Notes: a model not told the origin generated them from the sequence alone. A DNA stretch of 64,000 bases from Platycnemis pennipes (GCA_933228895.1 OW121856.1:104941027-105005026); one strand, 5' to 3'. Counted from the first letter of the stretch, positions 1 to 11,640 are shown. Made by a program: numbers and translations.

Positions 1-786
1 AGCGATAGTCGACCCATTGCTTTATTTTGGCCATTGTAAATTAACATACTAATAATGACCATTGAATTAACAATAGCTCCATGAGTTGAACAAATATTAA
101 AGATAATGGTTTCATTATTTCCTACTCGTTAATTTTATCATTATCGCTTTGATCCAGAGTTCAAATATACAGGTTATTGTCGGTTGCATGGAAAGTTTGG
201 TGTTAAATAAACCTAAAAATTGGCTTTTTAAGGGCCACCTGAAGCTTCTCCGTTAAGGAATTAGGTGTCAGTGCAGTGCCCGTGGTAATTTAGTACCTTT
301 ATAATTTATGTGAAACTGTTAATTTATTCTGCACTTTACTTTCCATTCATGAAGCCGGAAGCCTCATTTATCTAATCGATTCCTTCCATGTGATGACGGA
401 TGAAAGATTTCTGACGCAAATTCGTTTCCTAGTATTTTTACTCATGATTGGTGAAAAGCTCAATCTTGTGCAATAAACGAAGCTTCCTCTTTTTGCTTTG
501 AAGTCTTGAACGGATCCGTAGTGTTCTGTTTGATATTTTCATCCGCGCATTTGATGCGATGATATTTTCGAATTTGCGAATCGTGCCCGTTTTTTTTGTG
601 TGGCCCCCTTAGTAGGAGATGTCTCTTCGAAGAATAAAGTAGCAGTATTGAACCGATCAATGCAGGTTTTCATGGATCGTTTGACTCTTTCAACACGTCT
701 GAATGTTTCCTTTCCACGGAATTTCCTTTGTTAGCCTAGCATTTATCATTTCTCTCTTCTCTGTGTCCACGCTGCCTATCTTTTTC
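1..786. other. No feature recognised
   Basis: AT-rich non-coding sequence. A short minus-strand open frame at 460-660 has no recognisable content. Confidence 0.6.
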
Positions 787-894
787 TTTACAAGGAAACA
801 AGATAGCACTATTCCATAGATACTCGTACAAAGCTTTTCAGCGACTCGGCCGTCATCAGGTACCTGATGATACCCTGTCTTGTTTCTTTGTAAA
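787..894. repeat. Foldback element with CATCAGGTACCTGATG centre
   Basis: The ends form a 19-bp inverted repeat with one or two mismatches (tttacaaggaaacaagata against the complement of tgtcttgtttctttgtaaa). Off-centre lies a perfect 16-bp palindrome, 854-869. The motif gactcggccgtcatcagg also occurs in related form at the Penelope-like terminus near 5810, so this may be a fragment of a Penelope-type terminal repeat rather than a DNA transposon. Confidence 0.55.
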
Positions 895-989
895 TAAGAT
901 AACCTTTCACAAAATCACGCCGAATCTATTACTTTGATCTTTCTCTTATTCGCATTTCGTTTTCTGCAAAGCTATCAATAAACCGGTTT

Positions 990-1260
990 AGTTACATACG
1001 CCATCCACCCGTTCTTCCTTATCCTAATTTTCTCCAGCAGCATTCCTCTCTAACCGCACCAAGCACATCTTCATTCTCGTTTTTTTTCTCTCCGTCCATA
1101 GTACCTTTTCCATTCCATACAACCCGCACAATCTTATCCATACATCTCCAATTTCTTCTTGTCCTTCAATGTCCATTGCTTGCGACCATTCAACACCACG
1201 CTTCATTTTCAGATCGCCATTATTCTTTCCTTAACGTTTTTACCAAGGATTCCTGTTTTA
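990..1260 (-). mobile_element. Decayed LINE reverse-transcriptase C-terminus, copy 1
   Basis: Read on the minus strand in two shifted frames, this shows QWTLKDKKKLE, then MEKVLWTERKK, then NEDVLGAVREE. These correspond to the WTL...RLEAFEMW...NEEVL...VGEER block found at the C-terminus of many non-LTR reverse-transcriptase polyproteins. Frameshifts and stops make it non-functional. It belongs to the same broad type as the stubs at 30795, 37260 and 56043. Confidence 0.5.
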
Positions 1261-2128
1261 ATTTATCTCCTGTGAATAAAAGTCAAGCACGATCCACGTG
1301 CATTTATCTTTGGCACTACGTCCACGTAAGATTTTTCTCGTCTTCAAGCCCCTCTATTTTAAGGCTTATCTTTCCCAGTCCTCTAGAAAGGTTGTCTCCC
1401 TCGACGATTACTCTTGCAAGATGAGAATCTCACCTAGAACGACCTTGGCGGTTACCGCTCTATATTGCACTCAAGATATTGCTAACGTATCATGTTTCAT
1501 ACCGTGAAGGCTGCGTGCGTGCTCTTCAAGTGTTTTTCTAGTGCCTATTAATTTAATTTTAGATTAGAATCGATCGATTAGATTTTAAATTGTATGCCAT
1601 TGCTTACGAAAGCCTTAACTTTGACATTTCGGTGAGTCATGTGGTAGAAAGCAAAGGTTTAATTCTTTTATGCTAATAGCTAGAGCATATTTTCCTATAC
1701 ATGCACCAAAAGTAATAGGAAATGGCATTACGTTCACATTTCACGGGAACTTCCCTGAATTTTCAGCCTTTTGTTCGTGAAGTAAACGGGCGACATGCGT
1801 GGAGAGGTAGACAGTGACAATTCCATCTCCCCTTCACTTTTACCGGCATCTCTTTTTAGTGTCGCCACCTGATGAGATTGGCTTTCGTAGTTTTGGTCTG
1901 CTAACGACGTTGGGGAACAGTCTGCTCCGCTCTTTGTATGACATGCTGTCGCGAATGGTATTTCCTTGTTGGGCAATTCATTGGAAACATCCCTTTTCAC
2001 TCTCTTTTTGGGAACGCTGGAAAGCAAAGAAAGGTTAGCTTGTAATTTTGGGTTTTTAGATTCAATACTAGGTAAAGTTATATCGCACCGTCTGACCTAG
2101 GTTTTAATTCTAGAGCAAATACAACAAT
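1261..2128. other. No feature recognised
   Basis: Non-coding AT-rich DNA. The overlapping open frames of 74-97 codons at 1734-2038 show no known motif. Confidence 0.6.
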
Positions 2129-2207
2129 CATGCCCGAGGCATGGTTCGAACGCGCGACCTTTAGGTTGCCAGGTCATTGCGTTGCCGACCTGGCTACCAC
2201 GGCCGGC
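2129..2207 (-). mobile_element. tRNA-derived SINE head
   Basis: On the minus strand this 79-bp stretch begins GCCGGCCGTGGTAGCCAGG, resembling a pol III A box, and later has CGTTCGAACC, a B box. The spacing is like a tRNA. A clean tRNA cloverleaf and anticodon stem do not form, so it is read as a tRNA-related SINE and not a tRNA gene. Confidence 0.6.
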
Positions 2208-3684
2208 AAAAGGTAAACTTCGGGATTAATCTGCGCAAATTTGAATCTTTTCGCCCTCGTCGGTGTTTGCGGGGTAATTAATTCGTATTATTCGTCTGGA
2301 GTGGTCAAGTGAATCATGTTTTGAAAATTTCTAATTGGAGCGACTCTTGCATTGCAGGAGTTGTTAAAAATTACATCGTTATCTAATCCTTGATCAATCA
2401 ATGGGTTTGATAGCGGTAGTATTTTAAAATATTCTTGTACTCTTGTACTCTCATTGTTTCTAAGGCCGAAATAATTTTGGGATTCGGAATTCCAGGCCGC
2501 TCCTGCATTATGCATTTCTTAGTATTTTCTTTGTCTTTTTTACTTAGCAGATCCAAATTTATGCCTCTGTGAAACCTTATCTAAACTGCGCAAGATTATA
2601 ACTTCTAAAATAAGAAAAAATTGTGTGGAACGTGAAGTTTGACCGAACTTTTTCACGTAATGTACTTGTGAAATTATTTATTCTTCAAATTTATAAGTAC
2701 ATTTTCGGGTTTAGTGCGTTCAGGCATTAGGTCATCTCGTCATTTTCTATCTTGGTCTTGGTTGAAACTTATGGAATAAGGCATGCTACGCCGCAAGGAG
2801 ACTTATCCGAGGAGGCTTATCCGATGTAGCTTCTAGAGTTCAAAGAGAATGCCAACAGACTGATGAGTGTGCATTAGTAGATGTTTCACTTTACGAAGTT
2901 TCTGTTAAGACAGATGAGGCTTGCCCCACTGTCCTGTCGCTAAGTTAATACGTATTTTGAACGCGGAAGTGTAGTCTCAAAAAATGTTTTGTTTCCTGCG
3001 TGGCGGAAATATAAATGCGCGATCGAATGCGTTGTCTGCGAACGACTTGAGTAGCCAGCGGTTTTATCCACTAACTGACGATCCGGTTCATACGAGCGGC
3101 CGTAAATCAGGATCCACGTGTCCTCGATAAAAAAGTAATAATCGGGCAGAATACTATTTTTAAGCGGGTGGCTCTCAACTCCGAAGCATGCCTATTTATA
3201 AAGGGGAGAGAAGTGGCTTCCGTCGGCTGGTGAGGGGTGTTAGACGGCGAGGGGAGAACAGGAAGGAGCCCCCGTTCACTTTGTGACCCCACGTGAGATT
3301 GGGACGAGGAGAGGAACGTGTGTTGTCCGCGCGTGTTCACCTGATGCTCCACGCAACTCGTGCTCGACGTCTTTTTACGGTGCAGCATTCGCCGATTTGA
3401 TAGCTATGTGCCCGTACGAATTTTGTAGAGAAAGTAAACATGCCGATTTGATGGGTGAAAAAGTGAAAATACTTGCTTGGTGCAGAGGAATTATTCCATC
3501 CCAATTTTCAAATGTAGGTTTTGTCGTGGGATTGACATGTCTCAGGGGAGATTGTCTTTTTACTAATGGGGCACCCTTTTTCAAAAGTCTATTCGGTGAG
3601 TAATAACGTTAAGAACGTGTGATTAAATTGAATGCTTTATGCACTCACCTCTCAGAAATCTGAGTCTTAAGAAATGTGTTTTAG
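2208..3684. other. No feature recognised
   Basis: Non-coding. Bases 3190-3400 are mildly GC-rich and explain the open frames there. Confidence 0.6.
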
Positions 3685-4304
3685 TAGAGATGGGTCGAAT
3701 AGCAGATTTCTCGAATTTTAATACTAAATCAACACTTTAATATCTCGAATTTCGATTACCTCGACTAATAGAATTGCAATTGATATGCTAAATGTTATTC
3801 TGAATATGAATGTGTTGCCTGTTAAAGTAAAAAGGCACAAGTTGATTAAATTAAAACAAGTAATTATGGTTAAATTGATGTTTTCTGGCGTCACTTTATG
3901 GAATTTACTTGTATCCATTATGAATGACAAAATAACCTTTGTATTTCCATAATTTATTCTCTAATTTCTCTCTATTCTAGAATAAATTGTGGAAATACTA
4001 AGGTTATTTTGACATTCATAATGAAGTAATTCTGGTTTTAAAATGTCAAATATATAGTAAATTGTTTTTTCTGCCAGTTATGGACTGATAAATACATTAA
4101 CTTTTATAAGCCTTGATAAGTGAGCAGAAAGTGTTAATACACCATGTTCTGTCCAGTTTTGAATTAAATGATGTTCATCAACCCGCCTAATATAGCGTAG
4201 TTAGCACAATTATTCGAATCTCGAATAATTGTGCTAATAGAATTCGATATTCGAGATCTCGTATATCGAATTTTTTCTCGTATTCGAGAATTCGCACATC
4301 TTTA
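3685..4304. mobile_element. Candidate hAT-like MITE with internal foldback
   Basis: The left end TAGAGATGGGTCGAAT and the complement of the right end (TAAAGATGTGCGAATT) form imperfect terminal inverted repeats. The flanking 8-mers TGTTTTAG and GTTTTTAG are similar, as for a decayed 8-bp target duplication. The interior carries many ttcgaa/attcgaga motifs near both ends. No transposase is visible. The boundaries are tentative. Confidence 0.4.
3916..4023. repeat. 45-bp-arm inverted repeat (hairpin) inside the MITE
   Basis: The left arm 3916-3960 and right arm 3979-4023 are complementary at all but a few positions, around an 18-base loop. The arms start cattatgaatg and end aatttattct. Weaker complementarity continues outward. 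Confidence 0.85.
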
Positions 4305-4312
4305 GTTTTTAG

Positions 4313-5749
4313 TCTCCAATTGCCCCTATTAGTAGTATTTTTTTCGGGTTTCTCAATTCGTGGAACTACTGAGAGTAGAAGTGATCATCAGGTCCATCAC
4401 TTTGAGTGTGTATCGAATTGTTTCTTGTGGATATCCCGAAGCTGACAAGGCGCGCCTCAGTTGTTCTGGCTGTCACTCCATCCTCCCCCCCCCTCCGCAT
4501 TCCCGAGAGCGAAATCTAGAGCCGAGCTCCTCGTCTTCCGGGCTGAGCGGCCAGGCGGGAGATAACGCCCGGGAGCGCGAGATCCTTTCGCAGAAATGCG
4601 TTCGGAGCTGTAGCAAAGCTTCACTTGCGTAGTTGCTCGTTTCTTGGTTGATAATCGCGATGGCGTGACCTCGCTTGGATGAGACGTCTTACCAGCATGA
4701 AGAGCTGGCGGCGAACAAATGGTCCTGGTCGATGAAGCTGTGTTTGAAAGGTTGGGGAATATCCCTACCAATGCCAAACCAATTCCTCCATTCTTACCAA
4801 TGTTTTGGAAGGTATCGATAAACTTCCAATGAGTGAAGTGAGGAAATTTTTCTATAATGCGTATTTCATTGATGAAAAAATTGCTTGGCATTTCTTCTGG
4901 TTAGGAAGGTATTTGAATAAACATCCATAGTGCTGAATTTTTGATGATTGCATATTTCATTGAATATAAAACTTACTTGGCATTTCTTGTGGTTAAGCCT
5001 TGCTTTATAAATTCATTATTTTCCTCCCCTAGGATTTTATAGGGATATATTTTACTGTTATTTTAATCTAAAGTCGTCAATGGCTGGTTATTAAAATTTA
5101 CGCACCCCTGAAAATATTTGAGACGTTTAATTTAGATGTACTGAATTCAGTGTTTCACGAGTTAATGCAATGTAGTTTCCCGTCGATGGAGGAGTTACGC
5201 GATGCATGTGAGCTATTCCTTCTCCCTTGGCGTCGTAATGAGGACTTGGAGGTAGACGACCTGCGTCACCCGGGCAGTATCCCTCACCTCCATAAGCGCT
5301 TCTTGGTCCTAGTAAAGATGTGTAGAAACGATTGGTGAATAATTCGAGCAAGGAGCATAGAGTCGCGTTGCCCGAAAATTTGGGTCTTGCAGGGAAAATA
5401 ACGGTCGTGAGATTTAATTGCAGTGTCAGACGAGGAGGTAAGATTGAATTTAGCGCTATGTATGGTAGGAAAGGAACGACATTTGTTGTGCGCAATTTGA
5501 ATCAGTCGAAGGGGTGTAAGAAATAATGAAATTGAGGCGATACGATTAAGAATCTCTTGATCGAAGGGTTAACTCAGGCATAGACGTTTTAATAAAAAGG
5601 TAGGAAGTGTGCTGAGCTAAATAAGGAAATGATTCGCAAGACATGACATGCAGGAAGATGTAGATATGTGCGACTAGGAAATGATCGATACTAACCTGCC
5701 AAAGGTGTTAGTTCCTAGATTTATGATAATTATAGAATCGTTAAATTGT
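4313..5749. other. No feature recognised
   Basis: Contains a small GC-rich patch at about 4450-4600. The open frames on both strands at 4457-5526 were examined and show no family signature. Confidence 0.6.
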
Positions 5750-5930
5750 ATGAAGAGCTCTCGGGATCTCCACCGGGTCAGGAACTTGAAGTTTGTCGAC
5801 GTTTCGATGTCCGACTCGGCCATCGTCTTCAGGGCTAATGATGTCGAACGAGAATTTTGTCCTGCTTATATACCGTCACTCAGGAGGTCAAGTGACTCCT
5901 GGGCCTCGAACATGGATTTTCATAAGGCGT
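5750..5930 (-). mobile_element. Penelope-like element 3' terminal region
   Basis: Read on the minus strand, this has the motif CCTGAAGACGATGGCCGAGT, then CATCGAAACGTCG, then GAGCTCTTCAT. This stretch is of the kind found at Penelope-like element ends. It lies directly beyond the decayed endonuclease region at 6130-6900 on the same strand, separated from it by the inserted repeat at 5930-6125. Confidence 0.5.
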
Positions 5931-6125
5931 GCGATACGATAACTGCGCTAGCGTTATCGTTATTTTTTAAATTTAACTTGTGCCAGAGAGAACGTGCTCT
6001 CCGTTCTTCATTTTTGCACAGCACTTCAAATCGCCTATCACAATTAGTGGAGCGAATTTTATAGACGGTTATTGTTAACCCTGCGCTACTCTAGGAGTAA
6101 GCGTTAACGATAAAGATTGCGATAA
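5930..6125. repeat. Dispersed repeat copy 1, MITE-like, nested in Penelope remnant
   Basis: About 196 bp match, as the reverse complement, the sequence at 26285-26490, including agcacttcaaatcgc and tagacggttattgtta. The two ends carry imperfect inverted copies of cgttatcgtta. It separates the Penelope C-terminal coding region from its terminal motif, which suggests insertion into that element. The homology with copy 2 continues about 25 bp leftward (ggcctcgaacatggatttt), so the true boundary is uncertain. Confidence 0.65.
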
Positions 6126-6900
6126 CGCGAAATATAGATCAGTGATTCCACATTTGATTGGTCCTCGCCAATCCTCCGATTGGTAGTGGGCTCTGATTGG
6201 CTGTCGTGCGAGTGGCGGCTCCGCCTGGTCTCCTGAATATTTTTTCAAAGCAGGCTTCCATGTATTACTCAAAGAGTAACCCGAATCCAGATTGAAATTA
6301 TTTTTAGCCAGTCTGATTTCAATGGATTCTTTGATGAGTCGATCCCAAAAGCCGTTGGACCGGCAAAGTAACTTGGTGTCGTCGAACCGCACCGAGTTGC
6401 CATTCAGTCCAATGCTCAGCTATGGCTGACTTTTCTGCCTCTCCTAGGCAGAGGTGGTGCTTATGTTCTTTGAGCCGCGTTTCTATGGTGCGACCCGTCT
6501 CCCCAACATAAACCTTCCCGCATCCACAGAGAACTTATTAGACGCCAGGTGTTTTTATTCCAATTGGATCTTTCGGCCGTGCGAGCATGTCCCGGATTTT
6601 TGCTAGTGGATTTGTGGATGCTCTTGATGTCATACCTCTTTAGTATTCTCGCCACTTTCCCGGAAATCGAAAATAATTATGGGAGGCACGCCTTGGCAAA
6701 GGGTTATTCTTCGCTGTTCTTAGCCTTGTGATCACGGTATTGTGAGGCCCTTTTCAGAGCCTTCGAAATTTTCCTCTCTTCGTATCCGTTCAGGAGGAAG
6801 GTTTTCCTCAGGCGTTTTAATTCTGGTGCCAGGCTGTCCTTGTCCGAGATGGATACGGCCCGATGTACCAGGCTAATCGTTAATTTTTCGAGTTCGACTT
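6126..6900 (-). mobile_element. Decayed Penelope-like element (GIY-YIG endonuclease C-terminus)
   Basis: On the minus strand, in shifting frames, this shows the thumb/linker region (DSLAPELKRLRKTFLLNGY, then SGKVARILKRYDIKSIHKS). The GIY-YIG endonuclease pieces follow: KVYVGETGRTIETRLKEHKHH, represented by VYVGETGRT, then EKSAIAEH, then SNGFWDRLIKESIEIRL and FNLDSGYSLSNTWKPAL. Penelope-like elements couple a telomerase-related reverse transcriptase to such an endonuclease. At least two frameshifts and several stops make it inactive. The reverse-transcriptase body is missing, so it is 5' truncated. Confidence 0.85.
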
Positions 6901-9469
6901 CTCGGTTGAGTTCGACTTCTCGATATTATCAGGATACGCCGTCTCTTCCGTGCCCCGCCACGGGGTCAGGCGTCCGCATTCTGGCCTTCCACCTTCCAAT
7001 CGGCCGCTGTCGCGAAGTGGAAAATGGTGCGTTGCACTTCTCCTCCTTTTCGGTCAGTCCGGCGCGGTGCAAATCTCCGGTTTCTATTCAAGATGAAGTC
7101 GCGCGGATCGTTAGCCGAGATGCTGGCAGGACGCCAACCATAAATGCAGAGCTTTCCACTTTTCCTTCATCCTCAGCAGACTCCGTGAGGCTAGTTTTTC
7201 AATAAAATGGAGCGGAGTTTTACTTGTAACATGGATGTCATTCGAAGAAGAGAGGGTTCGAATTGCCCAACATATGGGAGTGAGTTAACGCAGGCATTGC
7301 ACGGAGCCTAACTACACTGTTGTAACGAGTGCTGATTTAAATAACATATGAAAGATATAATTTCCCCGCTATTTAGTTTTTAGCGCGTGATTTCCAAATT
7401 ATAGAGATGAACTACAAAGCGTGTGCACTTACACCCTTGGCCAGGATGAAGGAGCGAAGGAAATTTGGAAGAGGATTTGGTAGAAAAAGAGGAAGTTCGG
7501 AAGATTCAGTCTTATGCATAGTATATTTCATTTTGTTTGGAGGACGTAGGAGCGTTCGCTGGTAGCTTTTACGAAAATTAGGTACATTCAAATGAACCTC
7601 TTAAAAAGGATAATACTTCAGCTAGAACAAAATTTTGCTTTGAATATCGTTTCTTCTGAAACTCGTTTGTCTTTTCGCCTTTCTCCGTTTTCATTTCATA
7701 AGTTTTGCACCCTTGTCAATTCTGGTATAATTAACATACCTATTCATAGTAACCCTTAAATTTCCAGTAATTCTTGTGGTATTAATTTCTGTTGGACTAC
7801 GTTGGTTATTAGTCGCAATCCTCTTCCGGCGACGAAGAAAGTATGTGTTGGAGCTCCTTGGTAAGTGGTACAAATATCGTAATAAATACGTCACATCGAA
7901 GAGCTATATTAGACATAAGTCGTCATCCGAACTTCCATTTTAGGGTGCCTTACAAGCAAACTGACCACAGACTCATGCTGCCTCACTGTGGTTTTTGATT
8001 GTATTTTTTTTTAATTTATTGATTGGACTAAAGTCTAATATAGCACAGAAAAAATCGTACATTTTCTACTTGTCTATCATGGTTGCTCCTGTCAGATTGA
8101 TGTGTGAAGTCGCGGCTGATGGGATAGAGAGTATAAGTTAGATGGAAGCGTATTTTGAACCTGGAAAATCATTTCATTTCAAGAATAACCGCTTCCGAGC
8201 GTGTCTCTTAGGATTGATTTGCGGAACAAGTGAGCGAAGGCCGGCGAGTGGAAGAGGGGCTCATTCAAAGTTTCGTGTCGTCTTTCTTCGCTCAACCCAG
8301 ACACCCTCCCGCCGCACTCCCACCACGTCTCTCCCGGGGTGTCTCCGTAAACAAACCGCTTGCACATTTCGTTGATGCCTCTTCATTCTTACCGACCGAG
8401 GCACCAGGGTGGCATCGTGAGGACAATCCATAGGTAGTTGGTACCAAAGTTATACTAAGTTTAATCTTAGATTAGGTTCTGTGATTTCAACAGTTGGGGC
8501 ACTTTAAATTCTATAACTACTCTTTTGAACTTTAGTTGCGAATAACTCCCTCTTCAAAAACATCGTGTGCAGCTGCAACTACCGCGAAAATTATACAAAG
8601 AATAAGAGCGGACTTGGATGACGGTTTACCGCAGTACTGCCGTGTTCAGCCGAATACCTCGTGAATTAGTCCAAGTAAATGTGGCCTATAAATTTCTGTT
8701 AAATTAGTGTTAGACTTGGCTTGTCATGATGTGGAAACCGATCTTTTGACTTTATCATCTGCAAATATCTCTGAATGATGGGGGTTTTACGAGTCATTTG
8801 ATGGCGAGGTTTTTAATTTTGTTTCATAGATAAAGATGTGCGATCTCGTGTGCCTTTTTGCGTTCATCCGGTGAAAAATCCTAGGAGATGGTTTTTTTAG
8901 CTGCTCTCAAGAAAATTCTTATTTTATCAGGAAGTCTACACTGTCTTGCGTGGTGGAGAAAGAAGTATTCGAATGATGCAGAAATAATTCCAGACTGACA
9001 TATATTGCTGTTCGTCGCTGAACCTTATTGTCTAACGTAGCGTGAGATATATGTTACCTAACAGTAGCTGAGAGGGCTGATGAGATATGTAATTCAGCAC
9101 TCTGATAAGTGTGTCTTGGGATAAATTTTTCTTCCATGATTTTTTCACTTGGTTAAGGTTTCCTGGGAAATTACCAGCCCTAACATTTTAGCCGGCAGTA
9201 ATTAGCTTTAACATATACTACCTTCATGACACTTGCCGTTTTGAAGACATTTTTACGCTGCAGTAACCTTAGAACTCCTACGTATTGAATTCTGAGGCAC
9301 ATTAGGAATACTCAGCTAAAGAAAGGCTCCCGGATCCTAAATACCCACCTACAAATTAATGGAATGCGCAGCCTTTTGAAGCTCGGAAGGACACTATTAA
9401 AACCAGAAGCATCGCCCCGTAATCTCTGGGATTGCGTTTTAACCGGTTGTCAACTTCGTTAATCGTCAG
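6901..9469. other. No feature recognised
   Basis: Short direct repeat gagttcgacttctcg at about 6888-6925; otherwise no gene or clear repeat. A GC-rich patch lies at 8230-8400. Confidence 0.55.
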
Positions 9470-10200
9470 CTGATCGTGCGGAATCCCACGCTTCCCCGAC
9501 AAAAATCCGCGGGCCACGTGACCGGGGTAGGCGCGACCCCCTCCTGCGTGACAGTGGCGACGACGCAGCTGGGAAGAAAGAGTGCGGGTTTTTTTCGGGG
9601 GATGTTTTTTTGGGGGGGAGGGGGGTGCTGGAGAGTGGGAGGAAAGGGAGGGAGGGAGGGTTGGGAGACGCGGACCGCCCCGAACTCAGCCGCCCTCGTA
9701 TTGATTCCGGGCCGGGAGAGGAGAGCAGTGGAGAGGCGGCGGCGGCAGCCTCCCTTCTCCTCTCTCGCCGGAGGTCCCTGCTCCTCTCCCGCCCCTCACA
9801 GCGGGTCACAGTTGCGTGGCGCCCTGTAGTGGGGTCAGTAGTGTGCTCCCGGCCGTGCAGCGGGAGGGCTTCACCGCGATGCTCGCGACGTGTCGACGTC
9901 CGGAGGGCGGGGCGCGCGGCCGCGTGTCGTAGTGGGTGCCGTCGGGGGTCGCGAGGGGGTGGCGGGCCGTGTCTTGGCGTGTCGCCCCCCACTGCGGCAA
10001 GGTGCCACAGCAACAGGGGGGGCGGCCCCGGGGGGGCGGAGGCCGGGGTGCCGGCGAGAGGGGCAGGGGCCAGTTCCACCATCACCCGCCCCGCATGGTG
10101 GTGCGGGGACGACTGCTTGTGGTGAGCGCGCCTTGTTTTCCTCCTCCCGCGAGAGGCCCCCCTTCTCGAGACGTGTCCCCCTTCGGATCGGGGATCTCTC
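9470..10200 (+). promoter_or_regulatory. CpG-rich island, candidate distal promoter / non-coding first exon
   Basis: This block of about 0.7 kb is rich in G, C and CpG. It holds a CACGTG E-box near 9516, a run of closely spaced G tracts at about 9610-9665, and an arthropod-type initiator TCAGT at 9835-9839. A possible splice donor, CTTGTG|gtgagc, is at 10122. Open frames exist on both strands but are low-complexity and not recognisable as protein. If the plus-strand donor is real, this would be a 5' UTR exon of a long par-1 transcript or of another gene. The assignment is inference. Confidence 0.4.
9610..9665 (+). other. G-tract cluster with G-quadruplex potential
   Basis: Several runs of three to seven Gs follow one another with loops of one to a few bases, ending in gggagggagggagggttggg. 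This fits the usual four-tract G-quadruplex pattern on the plus strand and lies in the distal CpG island. Confidence 0.5.
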
Positions 10201-11510
10201 GCTGGTTTGGTGTCACTGGGGTCATTGATTCAACGTGTGCGTTCGAGACGCTCGTTGGAAGCAAGTGATCGCCAAATTGGTGTTCTGAAGGTTCAAGTCA
10301 CTCTTTCTTTGGGATATTTGGCCAAAATGTCATGGATACCTAGTTGTTGAAACTCGGGATAAGATTAAAAGGTTTTGTAACCACTGTTATAAGTGTAGGA
10401 ACACCAGGAGAAAAGGGTTAAGTCGACAATATTTTTTTATTAATACTGTGCTTGTCTCATTTCATGCCGAGGTTTTTTTGCGTGTAATGTGCTGGTAGAC
10501 TGGCAGAAGGAGATGAGTGTGGTTAATGTAATGAATTTGCTTGTTAATGATGTCTGATTTTGGAGAGAAATGACGCGGGTATGAATACGACCGCGATCGT
10601 CGTATTCGGGTCGAACAGCCCCTGCACCCGTGTATTTAGATCACGGGGGACGGCGTCGTTGTCCTCCGCGCTCGGCTCCCCGTTGGTTCCCTCGCCTTGC
10701 GTCGAGGAAGGCTCGTCGAAGAAGTGTCGGAAAGTGATGCCCAGTTTCTGGTTCCTCATGCATCATTTCCCAAAAAATCCCGGAGAAGGTTCTCAGGTGA
10801 TATCATTTATTCTTCCCTCTCTTTGAAGTGAAATTACCGTTTCCTAGAAAGCAGTGCGAAGAATGTGTGTAAATCCATCGGGTCCGATATCAAAATGCAT
10901 TGATGGTGGCACGGGTATGGATCCATGTCGTCTCCTGAGGCCTTATGGTCCAATTTCGATTTGGACTTTGTGTGGGGTCCTTTTTTTAAAATGAAACCGC
11001 ATTTGAAGCTGTGCGGATTTCCAGTTGGGAGTTATTTCTTTCCGAGTGATCTCCCTAACGTCTGTACTCCAAAGTACAAACGACATGAAGCGTGTGCGTG
11101 TTTCACCCTTGGTAATAAGTGGTGGCTGAAGGTTTGGGATTTCTGATGCTTCTCGAAGCAGATGTCGCGTTACATAACGTGCGAGACTGTGCTGTGGGGT
11201 GGAGTGAGGACGCGAGGTCCAAGCGGGGTGAGCTTTTCCCACACCACCAGTGTCCCAGTTTAAGTTCATGACTGGTCAATAGTTGATGGACCTCAATACT
11301 CTGAAACCGTAAATCACACTTCTCTCCTTTCCCATATTCTTCTCATATCCCCTCTTTTGGTGACTGATTTTTTTCTTTTGAGGATATTCTTATCCCACAA
11401 ACACGTATGACGAGGATATGGCAAGTTACAGATGTTTTATTTGCGGTATGCATTTCAAAAAATAGTAGTAACCAACCTACGTACCTTCGGGAAACTTTTC
11501 GTCATGTCTT
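10201..11510. other. No feature recognised
   Basis: Sequence downstream of the distal CpG island. Open frames at 10544-10826 are opposite-strand shadows in a GC-rich patch without motifs. Confidence 0.55.
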
Positions 11511-11640
11511 ATGTCTACATCTACGTAATACCCTGCAGGCCACTGTAAAGGTGTGTGGCAGGGGGGTGAATTGTAGCATGCACTACGTATCGTGCATGAA
11601 AAAGAATTAGTAATAATACACTAGTCCAAACTTGTCAAAT
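11511..11640 (-). mobile_element. CR1/Jockey-type LINE 3' tail, copy 1
   Basis: On the minus strand this reads CCCCCTGCCACACACCTTTA, then GGCCTGCAGGGTATTACG, then TAGATGTAGACAT. The core matches the tails at 19170, 30101 and 49951, and the hexamer AGATGT repeat is the element's 3' end. Homology with the 49951 copy extends through about 11640. Only 3' UTR remains. Confidence 0.75.

Noticed and set aside
2129..2207. Possible tRNA gene
   Set aside because: A- and B-box-like sequences are present, but a consistent acceptor stem and anticodon arm do not form; it fits a SINE head better.
9459..10125. Overlapping frames of 171 codons (plus) and 208 codons (minus) in the distal island
   Set aside because: Both are low-complexity, proline/arginine/glycine-rich, and arise from the same GC-rich block; no recognisable protein.
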